A DNA stretch of 64,000 nucleotides from Paenarthrobacter ilicis (GCF_016907545.1 NZ_JAFBCD010000001.1:620001-684000), one strand, 5' to 3'. Counted from the stretch's first letter, positions 17,394 to 27,006 are shown. The notes: generated by a model from the letters alone, not told the origin. Numbers and translations: made by a program.

Positions 17394-17407
17394 GAGCTTT
17401 GTGAACC

Positions 17408-17800
17408 TTAGTCTGCCTTGACCGCCAACACCGGGCAGTCGGCCTCCAACAGGATCCGTTGGGAGACGCTGCCCATGATGAGTTTGCCCACCGGGCTGCG
17501 GCGGCGCAGGCCGATGACGATCAGTTCCGCCTGGTGCTCATCGGCAGCGTCCAGGACTTCGGCTGCGGCATCATGGCCGCGGATGGGTTGCTTGATGACG
17601 TGCTGCACGCCCTGCGAAGCAAGCCGCTCCTCGATGCTCTGGATCTCCGGTTCCTGCGCGTAGCGGTTATCCACCAGGGCATCGCCCTTGGAGGAGTTGA
17701 TGACCAGCAATGTGCTGTTGCTCTTCCTGGCCTCGGCGATTGCCTGCGTCAATGCCGCTTCGCCTTCCGGTGTGGGGACGTATCCCACCACAATGGTCAT
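17408..17800 (-). CDS. Universal stress protein, UspA family
   Basis: A 130-aa single Usp domain. It begins [17 protein letters not shown] and carries the ATP-binding loop [29 protein letters not shown] near the C-terminus, matching the G-2x-G-9x-G pattern. The ATG overlaps the tctA stop by 4 bases (ATGA), so it is translationally coupled to the tricarboxylate transporter. This tctCBA-usp arrangement suggests a role tied to the transporter or to its substrate, rather than a general stress role (inference). Confidence 0.93.
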   Translation of the reverse strand: MTIVVGYVPTPEGEAALTQAIAEARKSNSTLLVINSSKGDALVDNRYAQEPEIQSIEERLASQGVQHVIKQPIRGHDAAAEVLDAADEHQAELIVIGLRRRSPVGKLIMGSVSQRILLEADCPVLAVKAD

Positions 17801-19407
17801 GGTTTCTCCTGCTTCCGATCGGTCGGGATGGTGGCTTCCGTGGTGGTTGCCGGCGGCACGGACGCAACGGGATGTTCCGTGGTGGGTTCAGCGTCGTCGT
17901 AGCCAGCGGGCAGGGCCGTCGCCGGACGGTTGCGCCGGATGAGTTTGAACACCAGCGGCCAAGCCAGGATGATCGCGATGATGACGTAAATTCCGACGGC
18001 GATCGGCTCGCTGAAGAGCCCGGCCGGGTCGCCGGCACTGAGCTGCAATGTCTTGCGGAGCTGGCCTTCCAAACGGGGGCCGAGGATGACGCCCAGAATA
18101 AGCGGCAGCACGGGGAGCCCGAACCGGCGCATCATGAAGCCAAGTGCTCCCAGGACCAGCAGGATCACCAGGTCGAAAGCCTGCAGGTTCACCGAGTAGG
18201 CGCCCAAAGTAGCGAAGAACAGGATGCCTGCGTACAGGTACGGGCGGGGAAGTTGCAGCAACTTTGCCCACAGGGGTGCCAGAGGAAGGTTGATCAGCAG
18301 GAGCAGGAGGTTGCCAATGAAAAGGCTGGCAATCAAAGCCCATACCAAGGGTCCCTGGCTGGAGAAGAGCTGCGGACCGGGCTGGATGCCGTAGGACGTA
18401 AAGGCTGCGAGCATCACCGCGGCCGTTGCGTTGGTGGGCAACCCGAGGGCCAGCATGGGGGTAAGCGTTCCGGCCGCGGCAGCGTTGTTGGCAGCCTCCG
18501 GTCCGGCCACGCCCTCAATGGCGCCGTGTCCGAATTCTTCGGGGTGCTTGCTGAGGCGCTTTTCCGTGACATAGGAGAGGAAGGTGGGGATTTCGGCGCC
18601 GCCTGCAGGCAGTGCGCCGAACGGGAAGCCGAACACTGTGCCGCGGAGCCACGGCTTCCAGGAACGCTGCCAGTCCTTCTTGCCCATCCACGGACGGCCA
18701 ACAGGAATGATGTGCAACGGGGTGCGGCGCAAGTGGGCAGCCACCCAGAGTGCCTCGCCCACGGCGAAGATGGCCACGGCCACCACCACAATGTCCAGAC
18801 CGTCGGACAACAGCGGAATGCCGAACGTGAGGCGGCTCTGACCGGTGACGGAGTCCAAACCAACCAGGCCGATTGCCAGGCCCAGGCCCAGGGAAGCGAA
18901 GCCGCGGAGGCGTGACTTGCCCAGGACTGCGGTGACGGCCAGGAGAGCCAGCATCATGATGGCGAAGTAGCTGGGCGAGCCCAGGCTGACGGCGAACTTC
19001 ACAACGATCGGCGCGCAGACGGCGAGGAGGGTGGTGCCAATGGTGCCCGCCACGAACGAGCCGATGGCCGCCGTCGCAAGCGCTTGGGCGGCGCGACCCG
19101 CCTTGGCCATCTTGTTGCCCTCAATGGCCGTGACCACGGATGACGATTCGCCCGGTGTATTCAACAGAATGGAGGTGGTGGAACCGCCATACATTCCGCC
19201 GTAGTAGATACCGGCGAACATGATGAACGCGCTGGTGGGTTCAAGGGCATACGTAACGGGGAGGAGCAGTGCCACGGTCATGGCCGGGCCCAGTCCGGGG
19301 AGGACACCAACGGCGGTGCCCAGGATGACGCCGATCATGGCGTACATCAGGTTCATGGGAGTCAGGGCGGTGGAGAAACCGTCCATCAAGGAGGACCAGA
19401 CGTCCAT
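17797..19407 (-). CDS. tctA: Tripartite tricarboxylate transporter, large membrane subunit TctA
   Basis: A 536-aa inner-membrane protein with about 11-12 membrane segments. Family signatures are [17 protein letters not shown] near residue 38 and [19 protein letters not shown] near residue 70. The second family repeat is visible at [15 protein letters not shown]. It is the main translocation subunit of the TTT system, which uses a binding protein but no ATPase. It overlaps tctB by one base and uspA by four. The C-terminus has a charged tail ending TDRKQEKP. Confidence 0.95.
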   Translation of the reverse strand: MDVWSSLMDGFSTALTPMNLMYAMIGVILGTAVGVLPGLGPAMTVALLLPVTYALEPTSAFIMFAGIYYGGMYGGSTTSILLNTPGESSSVVTAIEGNKMAKAGRAAQALATAAIGSFVAGTIGTTLLAVCAPIVVKFAVSLGSPSYFAIMMLALLAVTAVLGKSRLRGFASLGLGLAIGLVGLDSVTGQSRLTFGIPLLSDGLDIVVVAVAIFAVGEALWVAAHLRRTPLHIIPVGRPWMGKKDWQRSWKPWLRGTVFGFPFGALPAGGAEIPTFLSYVTEKRLSKHPEEFGHGAIEGVAGPEAANNAAAAGTLTPMLALGLPTNATAAVMLAAFTSYGIQPGPQLFSSQGPLVWALIASLFIGNLLLLLINLPLAPLWAKLLQLPRPYLYAGILFFATLGAYSVNLQAFDLVILLVLGALGFMMRRFGLPVLPLILGVILGPRLEGQLRKTLQLSAGDPAGLFSEPIAVGIYVIIAIILAWPLVFKLIRRNRPATALPAGYDDAEPTTEHPVASVPPATTTEATIPTDRKQEKP

Positions 19408-19910
19408 CAGAGGATTCCTTCCAGGAGCCCGGCCGGCAAAGCGATGCCCAGGCCGAGGTAGAAGCCGTAGAAGGTGAGCAGGGAGAGCGCCACGGAGATG
19501 ATTCCATCGCGGACGTAGCGGCGGCTGCCCAGGGCAAGGACGCTGCCCCAGAACAGGATGGTGCCGGAGATGACCCAGCCGGCCCAGTCGATCAGCAGGA
19601 TGTTCAGGAGGAACGCACCGGCCAACGGAAGGATGGTTTTCCAGTCCGCAGGGTGGGTCAGGTCCACGTCCTCGCCTTCTTCGGCTTCGCCTTTACCGCC
19701 ACGGAGGACGTTGATGGCCAGCATCACGGCGCAGATTAGGAGAATTCCGGCAACAATGAACGGGACCGTTTTGGGGCCTACGGGGTCTGATTTGGAGTAC
19801 GGGGTTACCAGGCCGTTGGCGTCGAGGAAAACAAGGACGCCAACCACGCCGAGCAGGAGGGCTACCCCCAGCTCGGCGCGGCCTTTCAAGCCTGTTACTG
19901 CAGAGCTCAC
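19407..19910 (-). CDS. tctB: Tripartite tricarboxylate transporter, small membrane subunit TctB
   Basis: A 167-aa membrane protein with four predicted transmembrane segments, the normal TctB size. It sits between tctC and tctA, overlapping tctC by 4 bases and tctA by 1, so the three are made together. The small subunit has low sequence conservation; the call rests on position, length and topology. A charged loop ([14 protein letters not shown]) lies between helices 2 and 3. Confidence 0.9.
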   Translation of the reverse strand: MSSAVTGLKGRAELGVALLLGVVGVLVFLDANGLVTPYSKSDPVGPKTVPFIVAGILLICAVMLAINVLRGGKGEAEEGEDVDLTHPADWKTILPLAGAFLLNILLIDWAGWVISGTILFWGSVLALGSRRYVRDGIISVALSLLTFYGFYLGLGIALPAGLLEGIL

Positions 19911-20917
19911 GCCAGGCCAAGCTTGGTGAGGACGTCCGCCACCCGCTTGTCCTGGTCGGTCAGGAAGGATTTGAACTCATCGCCGGTGACAAACGCGTCC
20001 GTCCAGCTGTGGGTCTTCAGCGCTTGCTTCCAGCCCTCGGAAGCGTGCATCTTCTCCAGCGCCGCAATCAGGGACTGCTTGTCGGCGTCGCTGATGCCCG
20101 GAGGGGCCACAACGCCACGCCAGTTGCTGAACACCAGGTCAATGTTGGATTCCTTCAGCGTAGGGGCATCCACGCCGTCCAGCCGCTTCTCACCACTGGT
20201 GGCCAGCACACGGACTTCGCCGGACTTGATCTGCTCCAGGTACTCACCGGCACCGGAAGCGGCAAAGCCGAGCTTGTTGCCCAGGATGGCGGGCAGGAGG
20301 TCGCCACCGCCGTCGTAGGAAACAAAGTTGACCTTGGTGGCGTCGATGCCAACGGCACCGGCCAACTGCATCGGCAGCAAGTGGTCAGGGCCGCCGGGGG
20401 AGGAGCCGCCGCCAACGGAGATGGATCCCGGATCAGCCTTCCAGGCCTTCACAAGATCGTCGATCGTCTTGTAGGGGGAGTCCTTGCTGACCATGATGGC
20501 GCCCGGTTCTTCAATGAGCTTCGCCAGGGGTGTGGTGTCCGTCAGTTTGGACTGCGACTTGTTGGTGTAGCTGGCGCCCACGACGCCCAGGCCCATCAGC
20601 ATTGCGAGATCGCCGTTGCCCTTCTCATTGACCACGCGGGCCAGGCCTACAGTGCCGCCGGCGCCGGCGAGGTTGAAGACCTCGGTATTGTTGGCGATCT
20701 TCTCGTCATCAAGGACTTTGGCCGCTGCACGGGCCGTGGTGTCATAGCCGCCACCGGGAGTGTTCGGCACCATGATCTGGAGCCCGCTGATGGGGCCGGC
20801 TGCTGCGCCGGAGGTTTCCGAACCGGTGGAGCTCTTGCCTGTGGCACCGCAGCCTGTGGCCATCAGGGCGAGGCCAGCAGCGACGGCGGCAACTCGCAAT
20901 GCGCGGATCTGGCGCAT
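19907..20917 (-). CDS. tctC: Tripartite tricarboxylate transporter substrate-binding lipoprotein TctC
   Basis: A 336-aa Bug-family binding protein. A signal peptide with Cys at about residue 23 (LMATGCG) indicates lipid anchoring. The Bug signature IMVPNTPGGGYDTTARA near residue 50 and SVGGGSSPGGPDHLL near residue 165 form the carboxylate-binding loops. The ligand is probably citrate, tricarballylate or a similar acid, since the divergent sensor kinase belongs to the CitA/DcuS group. It is the first gene of tctCBA-usp. Confidence 0.93.
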   Translation of the reverse strand: MRQIRALRVAAVAAGLALMATGCGATGKSSTGSETSGAAAGPISGLQIMVPNTPGGGYDTTARAAAKVLDDEKIANNTEVFNLAGAGGTVGLARVVNEKGNGDLAMLMGLGVVGASYTNKSQSKLTDTTPLAKLIEEPGAIMVSKDSPYKTIDDLVKAWKADPGSISVGGGSSPGGPDHLLPMQLAGAVGIDATKVNFVSYDGGGDLLPAILGNKLGFAASGAGEYLEQIKSGEVRVLATSGEKRLDGVDAPTLKESNIDLVFSNWRGVVAPPGISDADKQSLIAALEKMHASEGWKQALKTHSWTDAFVTGDEFKSFLTDQDKRVADVLTKLGLA

Positions 20918-21149
20918 GGTGTTCCTCTTCTCAGTTATTAATTCTGTGCAGGGCGGTCAACGTTGAGCCCCGTGAACTGATGCTAGGCGGGGGCGTGACG
21001 GCGATCACTCTTGTGTTCGCAGTGATCTTTAAGTTCATTGCGTTCACGCACCGGGACGGTCCTGCAAGCCTCTGGGGTATAGTTCCCGTACGCCGCGCGG
21101 AGCACCCCCAGCCAGCTCCGGTCACCGGCACCACCTAAGGAACCGCACC

Positions 21150-22766
21150 GTGACTCGACGCAGAGGCATGTCCCTCGCAGGGCAATACCTGGTACTGCAG
21201 TTGCTCATAGTGCTGGCCGTCCTGGTAGCTGTTGTGGCAATCTCGCTGGCACAATCAGCCACCGCTTTCGAACGGACAGAAGGCCGCCGGGCGTTATCCG
21301 CCGCCGAAGCCCTGGGCAACAACCCCACCGTACGGGCACTGCTGCCCACGGCAGAACCACGTGGCGGTTCGGCCCTTCCTGCTGTGGCCGAGTCCGTCCG
21401 GACAGTCTCCGGTTCAGCCCACGTTGCCTTGGCCAAACTGGACGGCACCGTCATCACCGCCTCCGACCCCGGACTGATAGGCCGCAAGCTTCCCCTGGGC
21501 GAAAGCCGGGTCATGGAGGGCCGTGCCTGGACCGGTGTACTCAACGCCAACAACAGCGAAGTCCTTTCCGCCCACGTTCCGGTCATCGACGACTCCGGAA
21601 CCATGATCGGCATCGCCTCCATCAGCCGCAACTATCCCTCCACACTGGAACGCCTGGGGGACGCCGTGCCCAACCTGCTCACCTACCTGGGCGTTGCCAG
21701 CATCCTGGGGGTTGCCGGCTCGCTCTTGTTGTCCCGCCGCGTCAAACGGCAGACCCTGGGCATGGAACCACGGGAGATCACCGGCCTGGTGGAGAACCGG
21801 GAAGCCATGCTGCAGGGATTGAAAGAAGGCGTGGTGGCGTTGGATCCCCACGAGCGGATTACCGTGGCCAACCAGAGTGCCCGCCAGCTCCTCGGGTTGC
21901 CCGCGGACTGCGTTGGCAAGAAACTCCGATCCCTCTCCGTTGACCCGGCGCTGAAGACAGTCCTGACCCGCGACCAAGCCGACCCTGACCAACTGGTGCT
22001 GGTCGGCGAACGGCTGGTGGTGATGAACCGCGTAGCCCTTCACTCGCACGGGCGCGACATCGGTTCAGTGACAACCCTGAGGGACCGGACAGAACTCTCC
22101 TCCCTGGAGAGCGAACTGGGTGCCACCCGCACGGTCACCAACACGTTGCGGGCACAAGCGCACGAGTTCGCCAACCAGCTCCACGTCATCTCAGGCCTGA
22201 TCCAGATTGGGGAATACGATTCCGTGGTGCAGTTCGTCAACGGCGCCACAGTGGAACGCACCCGGCTCAACGACGACGTCACCAGCCGCATCGAAGACCC
22301 CGCGCTCGCCGCCCTGCTGATCGCCAAGGCCAGCCTGGCCTCGGAGCGTGGCGTGGATGTGCAACTGGACCCGGGTTCCACGCTTTCACCGGTGCCCGAG
22401 GAACTCTCCCGCGACATCACCACAGTGGTAGGCAACTTGGTGGACAACGCGTTCGACGCCGTCTCTGGACTCGCCGGGGCCTCGGTCAGCGTGCTGGTGG
22501 TTGACTCGCCGGACGGCGTCACTGTCACCGTGCGGGACAACGGCCCGGGGGTACCCTCCGATGCCGCGGAGGACATTTTCCGGCAGGGCTTTTCCACCAA
22601 GGACCCGGGCCCAGGTGATGCGCGGGGCTTTGGCCTGGCGCTCTCGCGGGTCATTTGCCGCCGCAGCGGTGGAGATCTGACAGTGGCAAACAACAACGGT
22701 GCAGTCTTCACCGCCCGGTTCACCAAGCAGGACTCACACGCAAGGAAAGAGGCATCGCAGCCGTGA
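21150..22766 (+). CDS. Sensor histidine kinase of the CitA/DcuS family
   Basis: A 538-aa membrane kinase. Two transmembrane helices (about residues 12-32 and 172-192) flank an extracytoplasmic PDC/CACHE-type sensor. A PAS domain follows (residues 205-310), then the H-box with H338 in RAQAHEFANQLHVISGLIQ, the N-box LVDNAFDA, and the G-boxes DNGPGV and GFGLALS. The start is GTG at 21150 with AAGGA upstream. It is divergent from tctC, so it should sense the extracellular carboxylate carried by that system. The last codons overlap the response regulator start. Confidence 0.93.
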   Translation: MTRRRGMSLAGQYLVLQLLIVLAVLVAVVAISLAQSATAFERTEGRRALSAAEALGNNPTVRALLPTAEPRGGSALPAVAESVRTVSGSAHVALAKLDGTVITASDPGLIGRKLPLGESRVMEGRAWTGVLNANNSEVLSAHVPVIDDSGTMIGIASISRNYPSTLERLGDAVPNLLTYLGVASILGVAGSLLLSRRVKRQTLGMEPREITGLVENREAMLQGLKEGVVALDPHERITVANQSARQLLGLPADCVGKKLRSLSVDPALKTVLTRDQADPDQLVLVGERLVVMNRVALHSHGRDIGSVTTLRDRTELSSLESELGATRTVTNTLRAQAHEFANQLHVISGLIQIGEYDSVVQFVNGATVERTRLNDDVTSRIEDPALAALLIAKASLASERGVDVQLDPGSTLSPVPEELSRDITTVVGNLVDNAFDAVSGLAGASVSVLVVDSPDGVTVTVRDNGPGVPSDAAEDIFRQGFSTKDPGPGDARGFGLALSRVICRRSGGDLTVANNNGAVFTARFTKQDSHARKEASQP

Positions 22767-23431
22767 TCAAGGTCCTGATTGTTGATGACGACTTCATGGT
22801 GGCCAAGGTGCACGCCGGGTTCATCCAGAGGACACCCCACTTCGAAGTAGTGGGAGTGGCCCACACCGGAGCCCGCGCCGTGATGGAAACAGAACGCCTC
22901 CAGCCGGACCTTGTGCTGTTGGATATCCACCTTCCGGACATCAGCGGCCTGGACCTCATGCACCAGCTCCGGGACGTAGCCCCGGACCTGGACGTGCTGG
23001 TGATCAGCGCCGCCCGGGAAGTGGAAACAGTGCGCAAAGCCCTCCGTGGAGGGATAGTGCATTACCTGATCAAGCCGTTCTCCCAAGCGGACCTGCAGGA
23101 AAGGCTGGAGCACTACCTCAGCGCCTACCAAGGACTGGATGCCTCCAAGAACCAGGCAGAACAGGCGGACGTCAACCGCGTCTTCGGCGTCAGCGTCTCG
23201 GAGAGGTCACTGCCCAAGGGCTGCAGTGTGGAAACGCTGGAACTGGTTGAGTCCGCGCTCAAGTCCGCGCCCGGAGACCTTTCCGCGGCCGAGGTCGCAG
23301 AGATCCTGGGGACATCGCGGGTCAGCGCGCGCCGCTACCTGGAGTACCTCCACGACGAAGGTGCGCTGGACGTCAGACTCAAGTACGGCGTCGGGCGTCC
23401 TGAAAGGCGTTATGTGCTGAAGGGGCGGTGA
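22763..23431 (+). CDS. Response regulator, CitB/DctR type
   Basis: A 222-aa partner of the kinase. The receiver domain has the acidic pocket D8-D10, the phosphoacceptor D54 in LLDIHLPDISG and K104 in LIKPF. The C-terminal domain (residues 160-222) has a helix-turn-helix (LSAAEVAEILGTSRVSARRYLEYL) of the CitB type. The start is GTG at 22763, 4 bases before the kinase stop. Its probable target is the 232-base region between tctC and the kinase gene. Confidence 0.94.
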   Translation: MIKVLIVDDDFMVAKVHAGFIQRTPHFEVVGVAHTGARAVMETERLQPDLVLLDIHLPDISGLDLMHQLRDVAPDLDVLVISAAREVETVRKALRGGIVHYLIKPFSQADLQERLEHYLSAYQGLDASKNQAEQADVNRVFGVSVSERSLPKGCSVETLELVESALKSAPGDLSAAEVAEILGTSRVSARRYLEYLHDEGALDVRLKYGVGRPERRYVLKGR

Positions 23432-23501
23432 GCCCACAGACGTGGATATCCTGCGGGCGGAGTTTCGGTGACCCACGCCAATGTGCCCATAAAGTGGCAG
23501 C

Positions 23502-23717
23502 ATGGATAGTAGTTTCCTTATTGGTTTAGCTGCAGTTCTAGCAGTTATCCTCGCATTTGTTGTCATCGCAGCCCTGCGGCCACCCAGACCGGGACGGCAT
23601 AAAGGCGCCCATGTTCCGGCAAAGGACCGCCCGGTTATCAGGAACGCCACCAACCACAGTGCAGTCACGGATGCCGTTGGACCCCGTTCAAAGCGATTCC
23701 CTGACCTGGAGCAGTAG
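23502..23717 (+). CDS. Small single-pass membrane protein
   Basis: A 71-aa protein of unknown function. An N-terminal hydrophobic segment (residues 4-25, FLIGLAAVLAVILAFVVIAAL) is followed by a basic cytoplasmic tail. The codon bias fits the genome. It lies 70 bases after the response regulator on the same strand and is followed by an 11-bp stem-loop. No family was recognised. Confidence 0.6.
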   Translation: MDSSFLIGLAAVLAVILAFVVIAALRPPRPGRHKGAHVPAKDRPVIRNATNHSAVTDAVGPRSKRFPDLEQ

Positions 23718-23754
23718 AACGCGGCAGAGGCTCACCCTCCAGTTGGCCTTCGCT

Positions 23755-23783
23755 TCCCTGGCTTGAAGTGCGCAAGCCAGGGA
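23755..23783 (+). terminator. Stem-loop after the small membrane protein gene
   Basis: TCCCTGGCTTG (23755-23765) pairs with CAAGCCAGGGA (23773-23783) around AAGTGCG. The 11-bp stem lies 38 bases after the stop and lacks a strong U tract. Confidence 0.6.
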
Positions 23784-23889
23784 TCATGACGGGTATGGGA
23801 TCGCGGTCAATGGACGGAAAACGGCCGCGGCCAATTGTTCAGAATGCCCTGGACAGTTCGAGTCATGCCTGTGGGCGTGGGCCAGTTCG

Positions 23890-24467
23890 TTAGAAGAGGT
23901 CCCGAATAAGTGCTGTTGCCGCATCCATGCCGTACAGCTTGTTCAAGGTATCCAAAATGTCCTCTGGCGACGACTCTGTACCTTTACGCCCTGACCGGCT
24001 GGACATCGCCAGGACGGCATGGAGTCCCAAATCCGGCCTCATGGACACCGTATCGAAGGCGAAGTCCTTGGCACTCACCACCTGAATGCCAGCAGGGATT
24101 TTTTCTTCAGGGAAGTCGCGGTAATTTTCTGTCACGATGCTGCCAGCGCCGCCCACAACTGCTGCAGCCAGCACATGCTCGTCATCGGGATCAGGCAAAC
24201 CATAGGTCCCCTCGAGCCCTTCCCAATTCGTTACGACGGAGTCTCCGAAACTGGAGCGCATGCGGTCGACCAGGTGAGAGGCCTTTTCCCGCGCGCCTTC
24301 CTCACTGTCTCCTCGCTCTACCCGCTTAATCTCTTCGTTTGCCTCGATCTCCATAAGGATGGCCTCGCTAAAAATGAAGCGGTAAGCGCCCTCGAATGCC
24401 AGCGACAACAAAAGTCGCGTTGAGTGCTGGGCCAGAGGACACAGCTGTCAAGGAGGGCAGTGAACAT
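23890..24467 (-). pseudogene. PIN-domain toxin, frameshifted near its N-terminus
   Basis: VapC-like PIN-domain ribonuclease gene. Read from ATG at 24467, the first 19 codons give MFTALLDSCVLWPSTQRDF, a textbook PIN opening with the first catalytic aspartate. The sequence LLSLAFEGAYRFIFSEAIL that must follow is in another frame. The break falls at a run of four A's at 24410-24413 (T's on the coding strand), where one base is missing. Downstream the frame is intact for 173 codons, with DPDDEHVLAAAV carrying the remaining acidic residues. It lies 13 bases after the antitoxin gene. It is either a real inactivating deletion or an assembly error. Confidence 0.85.
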
Positions 24468-24480
24468 GGTTCCTATGGTG

Positions 24481-25005
24481 TCATTGCTTGTGCTGTCGGC
24501 GGCGCTCCGCCGCTACAGCACGGGCCCTCTTCATCCTGCTAGTTGCTACCTCAGGGTTTTCATCGTCATCTGCTCCCAAGGAATCCAAAGCTTCGTATTG
24601 CTCCGCCTTTCGGACTTCCTTGAAGGCCAGGACGTCTTCGAGCTTAATGCGCCGGTGAGTACCAGGCTTTTCGAAGGGAATCTTTCCGGCATCCAGGAGG
24701 CGAACAAGTGTCGGACGCGTGACGCCCAACAGTTCCGCCGCCTGCTGCGTAGTCAAAGTCATGGAACTGGGGGTGATGGTAATGGCCAGGCCCTTACGCA
24801 TTGCTTCCACGGTTTTAACGAGCACTTCATAGATTTCGTGGGGGATCTCAACTTGGTCGCCGGCTTCAACGCCGGAGAGAAAGAACTGTGGAGAAGGTCG
24901 AGAGCCGTTCTTCTCGGCATGGGCTTCCATGAAGCTGTAGATCTTGCCAGTTTGGGGCACCTCTGGTGCGAGGAAGGTTTCCTTGGTCGCTGCACTCGTA
25001 GCCAT
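24481..25005 (-). CDS. Antitoxin with excisionase-type helix-turn-helix
   Basis: A 174-aa DNA-binding protein. Residues 88-132 form a MerR/excisionase-like helix-turn-helix (LTTQQAAELLGVTRPTLVRLLDAGKIPF, then THRRIKLEDVLAF). The N-terminal half is a charged linker. Such proteins precede PIN-domain toxins in a common actinobacterial type II toxin-antitoxin pair, and the toxin gene lies 13 bases downstream. It should both bind its own promoter and neutralise the toxin. The promoter region is clearly more AT-rich than the neighbourhood. Confidence 0.8.
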   Translation of the reverse strand: MATSAATKETFLAPEVPQTGKIYSFMEAHAEKNGSRPSPQFFLSGVEAGDQVEIPHEIYEVLVKTVEAMRKGLAITITPSSMTLTTQQAAELLGVTRPTLVRLLDAGKIPFEKPGTHRRIKLEDVLAFKEVRKAEQYEALDSLGADDDENPEVATSRMKRARAVAAERRRQHKQ

Positions 25006-25028
25006 GGGTTGCTTGCTATCCGTTTTCC

Positions 25029-25055
25029 ACGAAATTATCGTTTTGTTCGTTTTGA
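25029..25055 (-). promoter_or_regulatory. Candidate autoregulatory operator of the toxin-antitoxin pair
   Basis: ACGAAATTATCGT (25029-25041) is an imperfect palindrome. It is followed by a direct repeat of TCGTTTTG (25039-25055). The site is AT-rich and lies 24 bases before the antitoxin ATG. Confidence 0.4.
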
Positions 25056-25105
25056 CTCATGATAGTCCCTTAGGCTGAGTGCAGCTAGTCGTCGGGCCAG
25101 CGGGC

Positions 25106-25357
25106 TCATTCGGAGCTCGCGTTCTCATGCTTCACGGTGTCGTAGTGCGTCGGTTCGCCAACGCTGAGTCCCGGATTGATCCGTCCGCCTGCGAGCAGAT
25201 CCACGGTGGCCAGGTCCTCGGCCAGCCGCAACGGGTTTTCCCAACCCATCGGGGTTACCGCGGTTCCGAGCTCAATCCTTGATGTGCGCTGGCTGGCGGC
25301 GCCCATGACTGCTCCAAGGGAGGCGCTCCGAACTGCAAATGACGGTGCCGCAACCAC
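25106..25357 (-). pseudogene. Fragment of a luciferase-like flavin monooxygenase
   Basis: A remnant of about 80 codons. SQRTSRIELGTAVTP, ENPLRLAEDLATVDLLAGGR and GLSVGEPTHYD are consecutive conserved segments of the bacterial-luciferase (LLM) family, corresponding to about residues 55-125 of a normal 330-residue protein. Both ends are missing: no FMN/N-terminal barrel strand upstream and no C-terminal half downstream. It lies between the toxin-antitoxin remnant and the sugar operon, consistent with decay at an insertion site. Confidence 0.8.
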
Positions 25358-25515
25358 GGCGGTACCGGGGACGACGGCGGAAGGTTACCTTTCGTGATGG
25401 GAGCGGGCAAGCCGCCGTATCTCACTGGCGGGAAGACGCTCTCAGCCTGGGAGCTGAACCTGATTCCCTTGCACGCATGACCAAAGCCTTCGAAGGTGAG
25501 AATTCGAAGCTCTCA

Positions 25516-25986
25516 CTAAGCCCCTGCCGTCTTCAGGTAGTTCCGGATCCCGTCCACCACCAGTTGGTGATCCTCATCGGAGCTCAACCCGGACACTGTG
25601 ATCGCGCCGATCACGCCGGCACCACGGACGCGAAGGGGGAATGAGCCTCCGGCAAGGGTGTAATCCTCCCGCGCAAGCCAGCCGCCGCCCATCGGGTCCC
25701 GTTCTGCGAACTGCTCGCCCAGCAGTTGGGTGCTGTGTTCGAAGCGCAGTACAGCGTTGGATTTCCGCCGGATCCACTCCTCTTGGTCAGCCGTTGCGCC
25801 GGGAAGCACACAGCGGAAAAGCACCACGTTGTGGCGTCGGATATCGATCGCGACTCCGAGACCGGCGGAGATGGCGTGGTTGGCGATCAGCGAACCGAGC
25901 CGCCAGGCGTCGTGGTTGTCGAACGATGCGAAGACCAGTTCTTCCTCCTGGGCCCTCAGCTCGGCCATTCGCCCGGGGCTGCTCAT
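25516..25986 (-). CDS. GlcG/HbpS-like heme-degrading-domain protein (UPF0303 type)
   Basis: A 156-aa protein of the UPF0303 (YBR137W-like) branch of the GlcG/HbpS fold. Visible family segments are FDNHDAWRLGSLIANHA near residue 22, GVAIDIRR near 44, EEWIRRKSNAVLRFEHST near 69, and the Gly-rich FPLRVRGAGVIGAITVSGL near 115. The biochemical role is unsettled; relatives bind small ligands or haem. The ATG overlaps the stop of the upstream dehydrogenase gene by 4 bases, so it is the last gene of the twelve-gene sugar operon. Confidence 0.82.
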   Translation of the reverse strand: MSSPGRMAELRAQEEELVFASFDNHDAWRLGSLIANHAISAGLGVAIDIRRHNVVLFRCVLPGATADQEEWIRRKSNAVLRFEHSTQLLGEQFAERDPMGGGWLAREDYTLAGGSFPLRVRGAGVIGAITVSGLSSDEDHQLVVDGIRNYLKTAGA

Positions 25987-27002
25987 GCCTCACCCATTTT
26001 GTCAGAGGAGTAGCTCAGGCCGATCTGGCGGCGGATCTCGTCCATGGCCGCCATGATGGCGACGCTTTCGCTGGGTGGCAGGATGGTTCCTGCGGGCTCG
26101 CCGGCCTTGACCAGGCGTTCCATCTCGGCGGCCTGGAACTGCATGCCACGGCTGTTAACGGGCTGGTCGTAGCGGTCCACCGCCTCTCCGTCGGCGCCGT
26201 AGACCGTGAATGGCACAGGGTTGTACCAGGTGTGCTCAATGTCGATGTAGCCTTTGGAACCGATCACCATGGCGCGGTTGGCGCTGGCCGCATCGAGTTC
26301 GCAGTCCACCAAAGCCTGCGCGCCGCCGTCGTAATCAAAAATCGCCGCCGTTTGGCGGTCCACGCCGGTGGCCGACATGGTGGCGCTGGCCTTGATGCCG
26401 GAGGGGACGCCCAGGATGTCGATCGCGAAGGAGATCGGATAGATCCCCAGGTCCAGGAGTGCCCCGCCACCCAGGGCGGGATCGTTGAGCCGGTGCGCCG
26501 GGTCCTGGGGCAGGCTCTGGTTGTGGCTGGCCACCACCTTCCGGACCTCGCCGATGGCCCCATCAGAAATCAGTTCGCGGATGCGGATCATGTGCGGCAG
26601 GAACCTCGTCCACATGGCCTCCAGTGCAACGAGGCCCTTGGACCCGGCAAGATCCACTATCTCCTGCGCTTCGCGGGCGTTCATGGTGAACGACTTCTCC
26701 ACCAGCACGTGCTTGCCGGCATTCAGGGCCAACAGGGCATTCGCATGGTGCATGGGGTGCGGGGTGGCGATGTAGACCACGTCAATCAACGGATCAGCCA
26801 CCAGGTCCTCATAACTGCCGTGCGCGGTTGCCACGCCGTACTGCCCGGCGAACGCCTTGCTTGAGTCCAGCGAACGGGACCCCACAGCCTGCACCGTGAA
26901 GCCATTCTCCTTCAGATCCTTGGTCTGCAGTCCGGCAATAAAACCGGTGCCCAGGATGCCCCAGCGGATGGTGCCGTCGGAAGTGCCGTTGTTCAAAGTC
27001 AC
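25983..27002 (-). CDS. Gfo/Idh/MocA family oxidoreductase (copy 4 of the operon)
   Basis: A 339-aa NAD(P)-dependent sugar dehydrogenase. The start is GTG at 27002; the frame is open upstream but that stretch overlaps the beta-propeller gene and is not family-like. The Rossmann motif is IRWGILGTGFIAG at residues 12-24, and EKSFTMNAREAQ carries the catalytic Lys of the EKP motif (here EKS, a mild variation). IDILGVPSGI and CELDAASANRAMVIGSKGYI lie in the C-terminal domain. It is close to the dimeric dihydrodiol/xylose dehydrogenase branch. Four bases separate it from the propeller gene upstream. Confidence 0.9.
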   Translation of the reverse strand: MTLNNGTSDGTIRWGILGTGFIAGLQTKDLKENGFTVQAVGSRSLDSSKAFAGQYGVATAHGSYEDLVADPLIDVVYIATPHPMHHANALLALNAGKHVLVEKSFTMNAREAQEIVDLAGSKGLVALEAMWTRFLPHMIRIRELISDGAIGEVRKVVASHNQSLPQDPAHRLNDPALGGGALLDLGIYPISFAIDILGVPSGIKASATMSATGVDRQTAAIFDYDGGAQALVDCELDAASANRAMVIGSKGYIDIEHTWYNPVPFTVYGADGEAVDRYDQPVNSRGMQFQAAEMERLVKAGEPAGTILPPSESVAIMAAMDEIRRQIGLSYSSDKMGEA

Positions 27003-27006
27003 GAAG

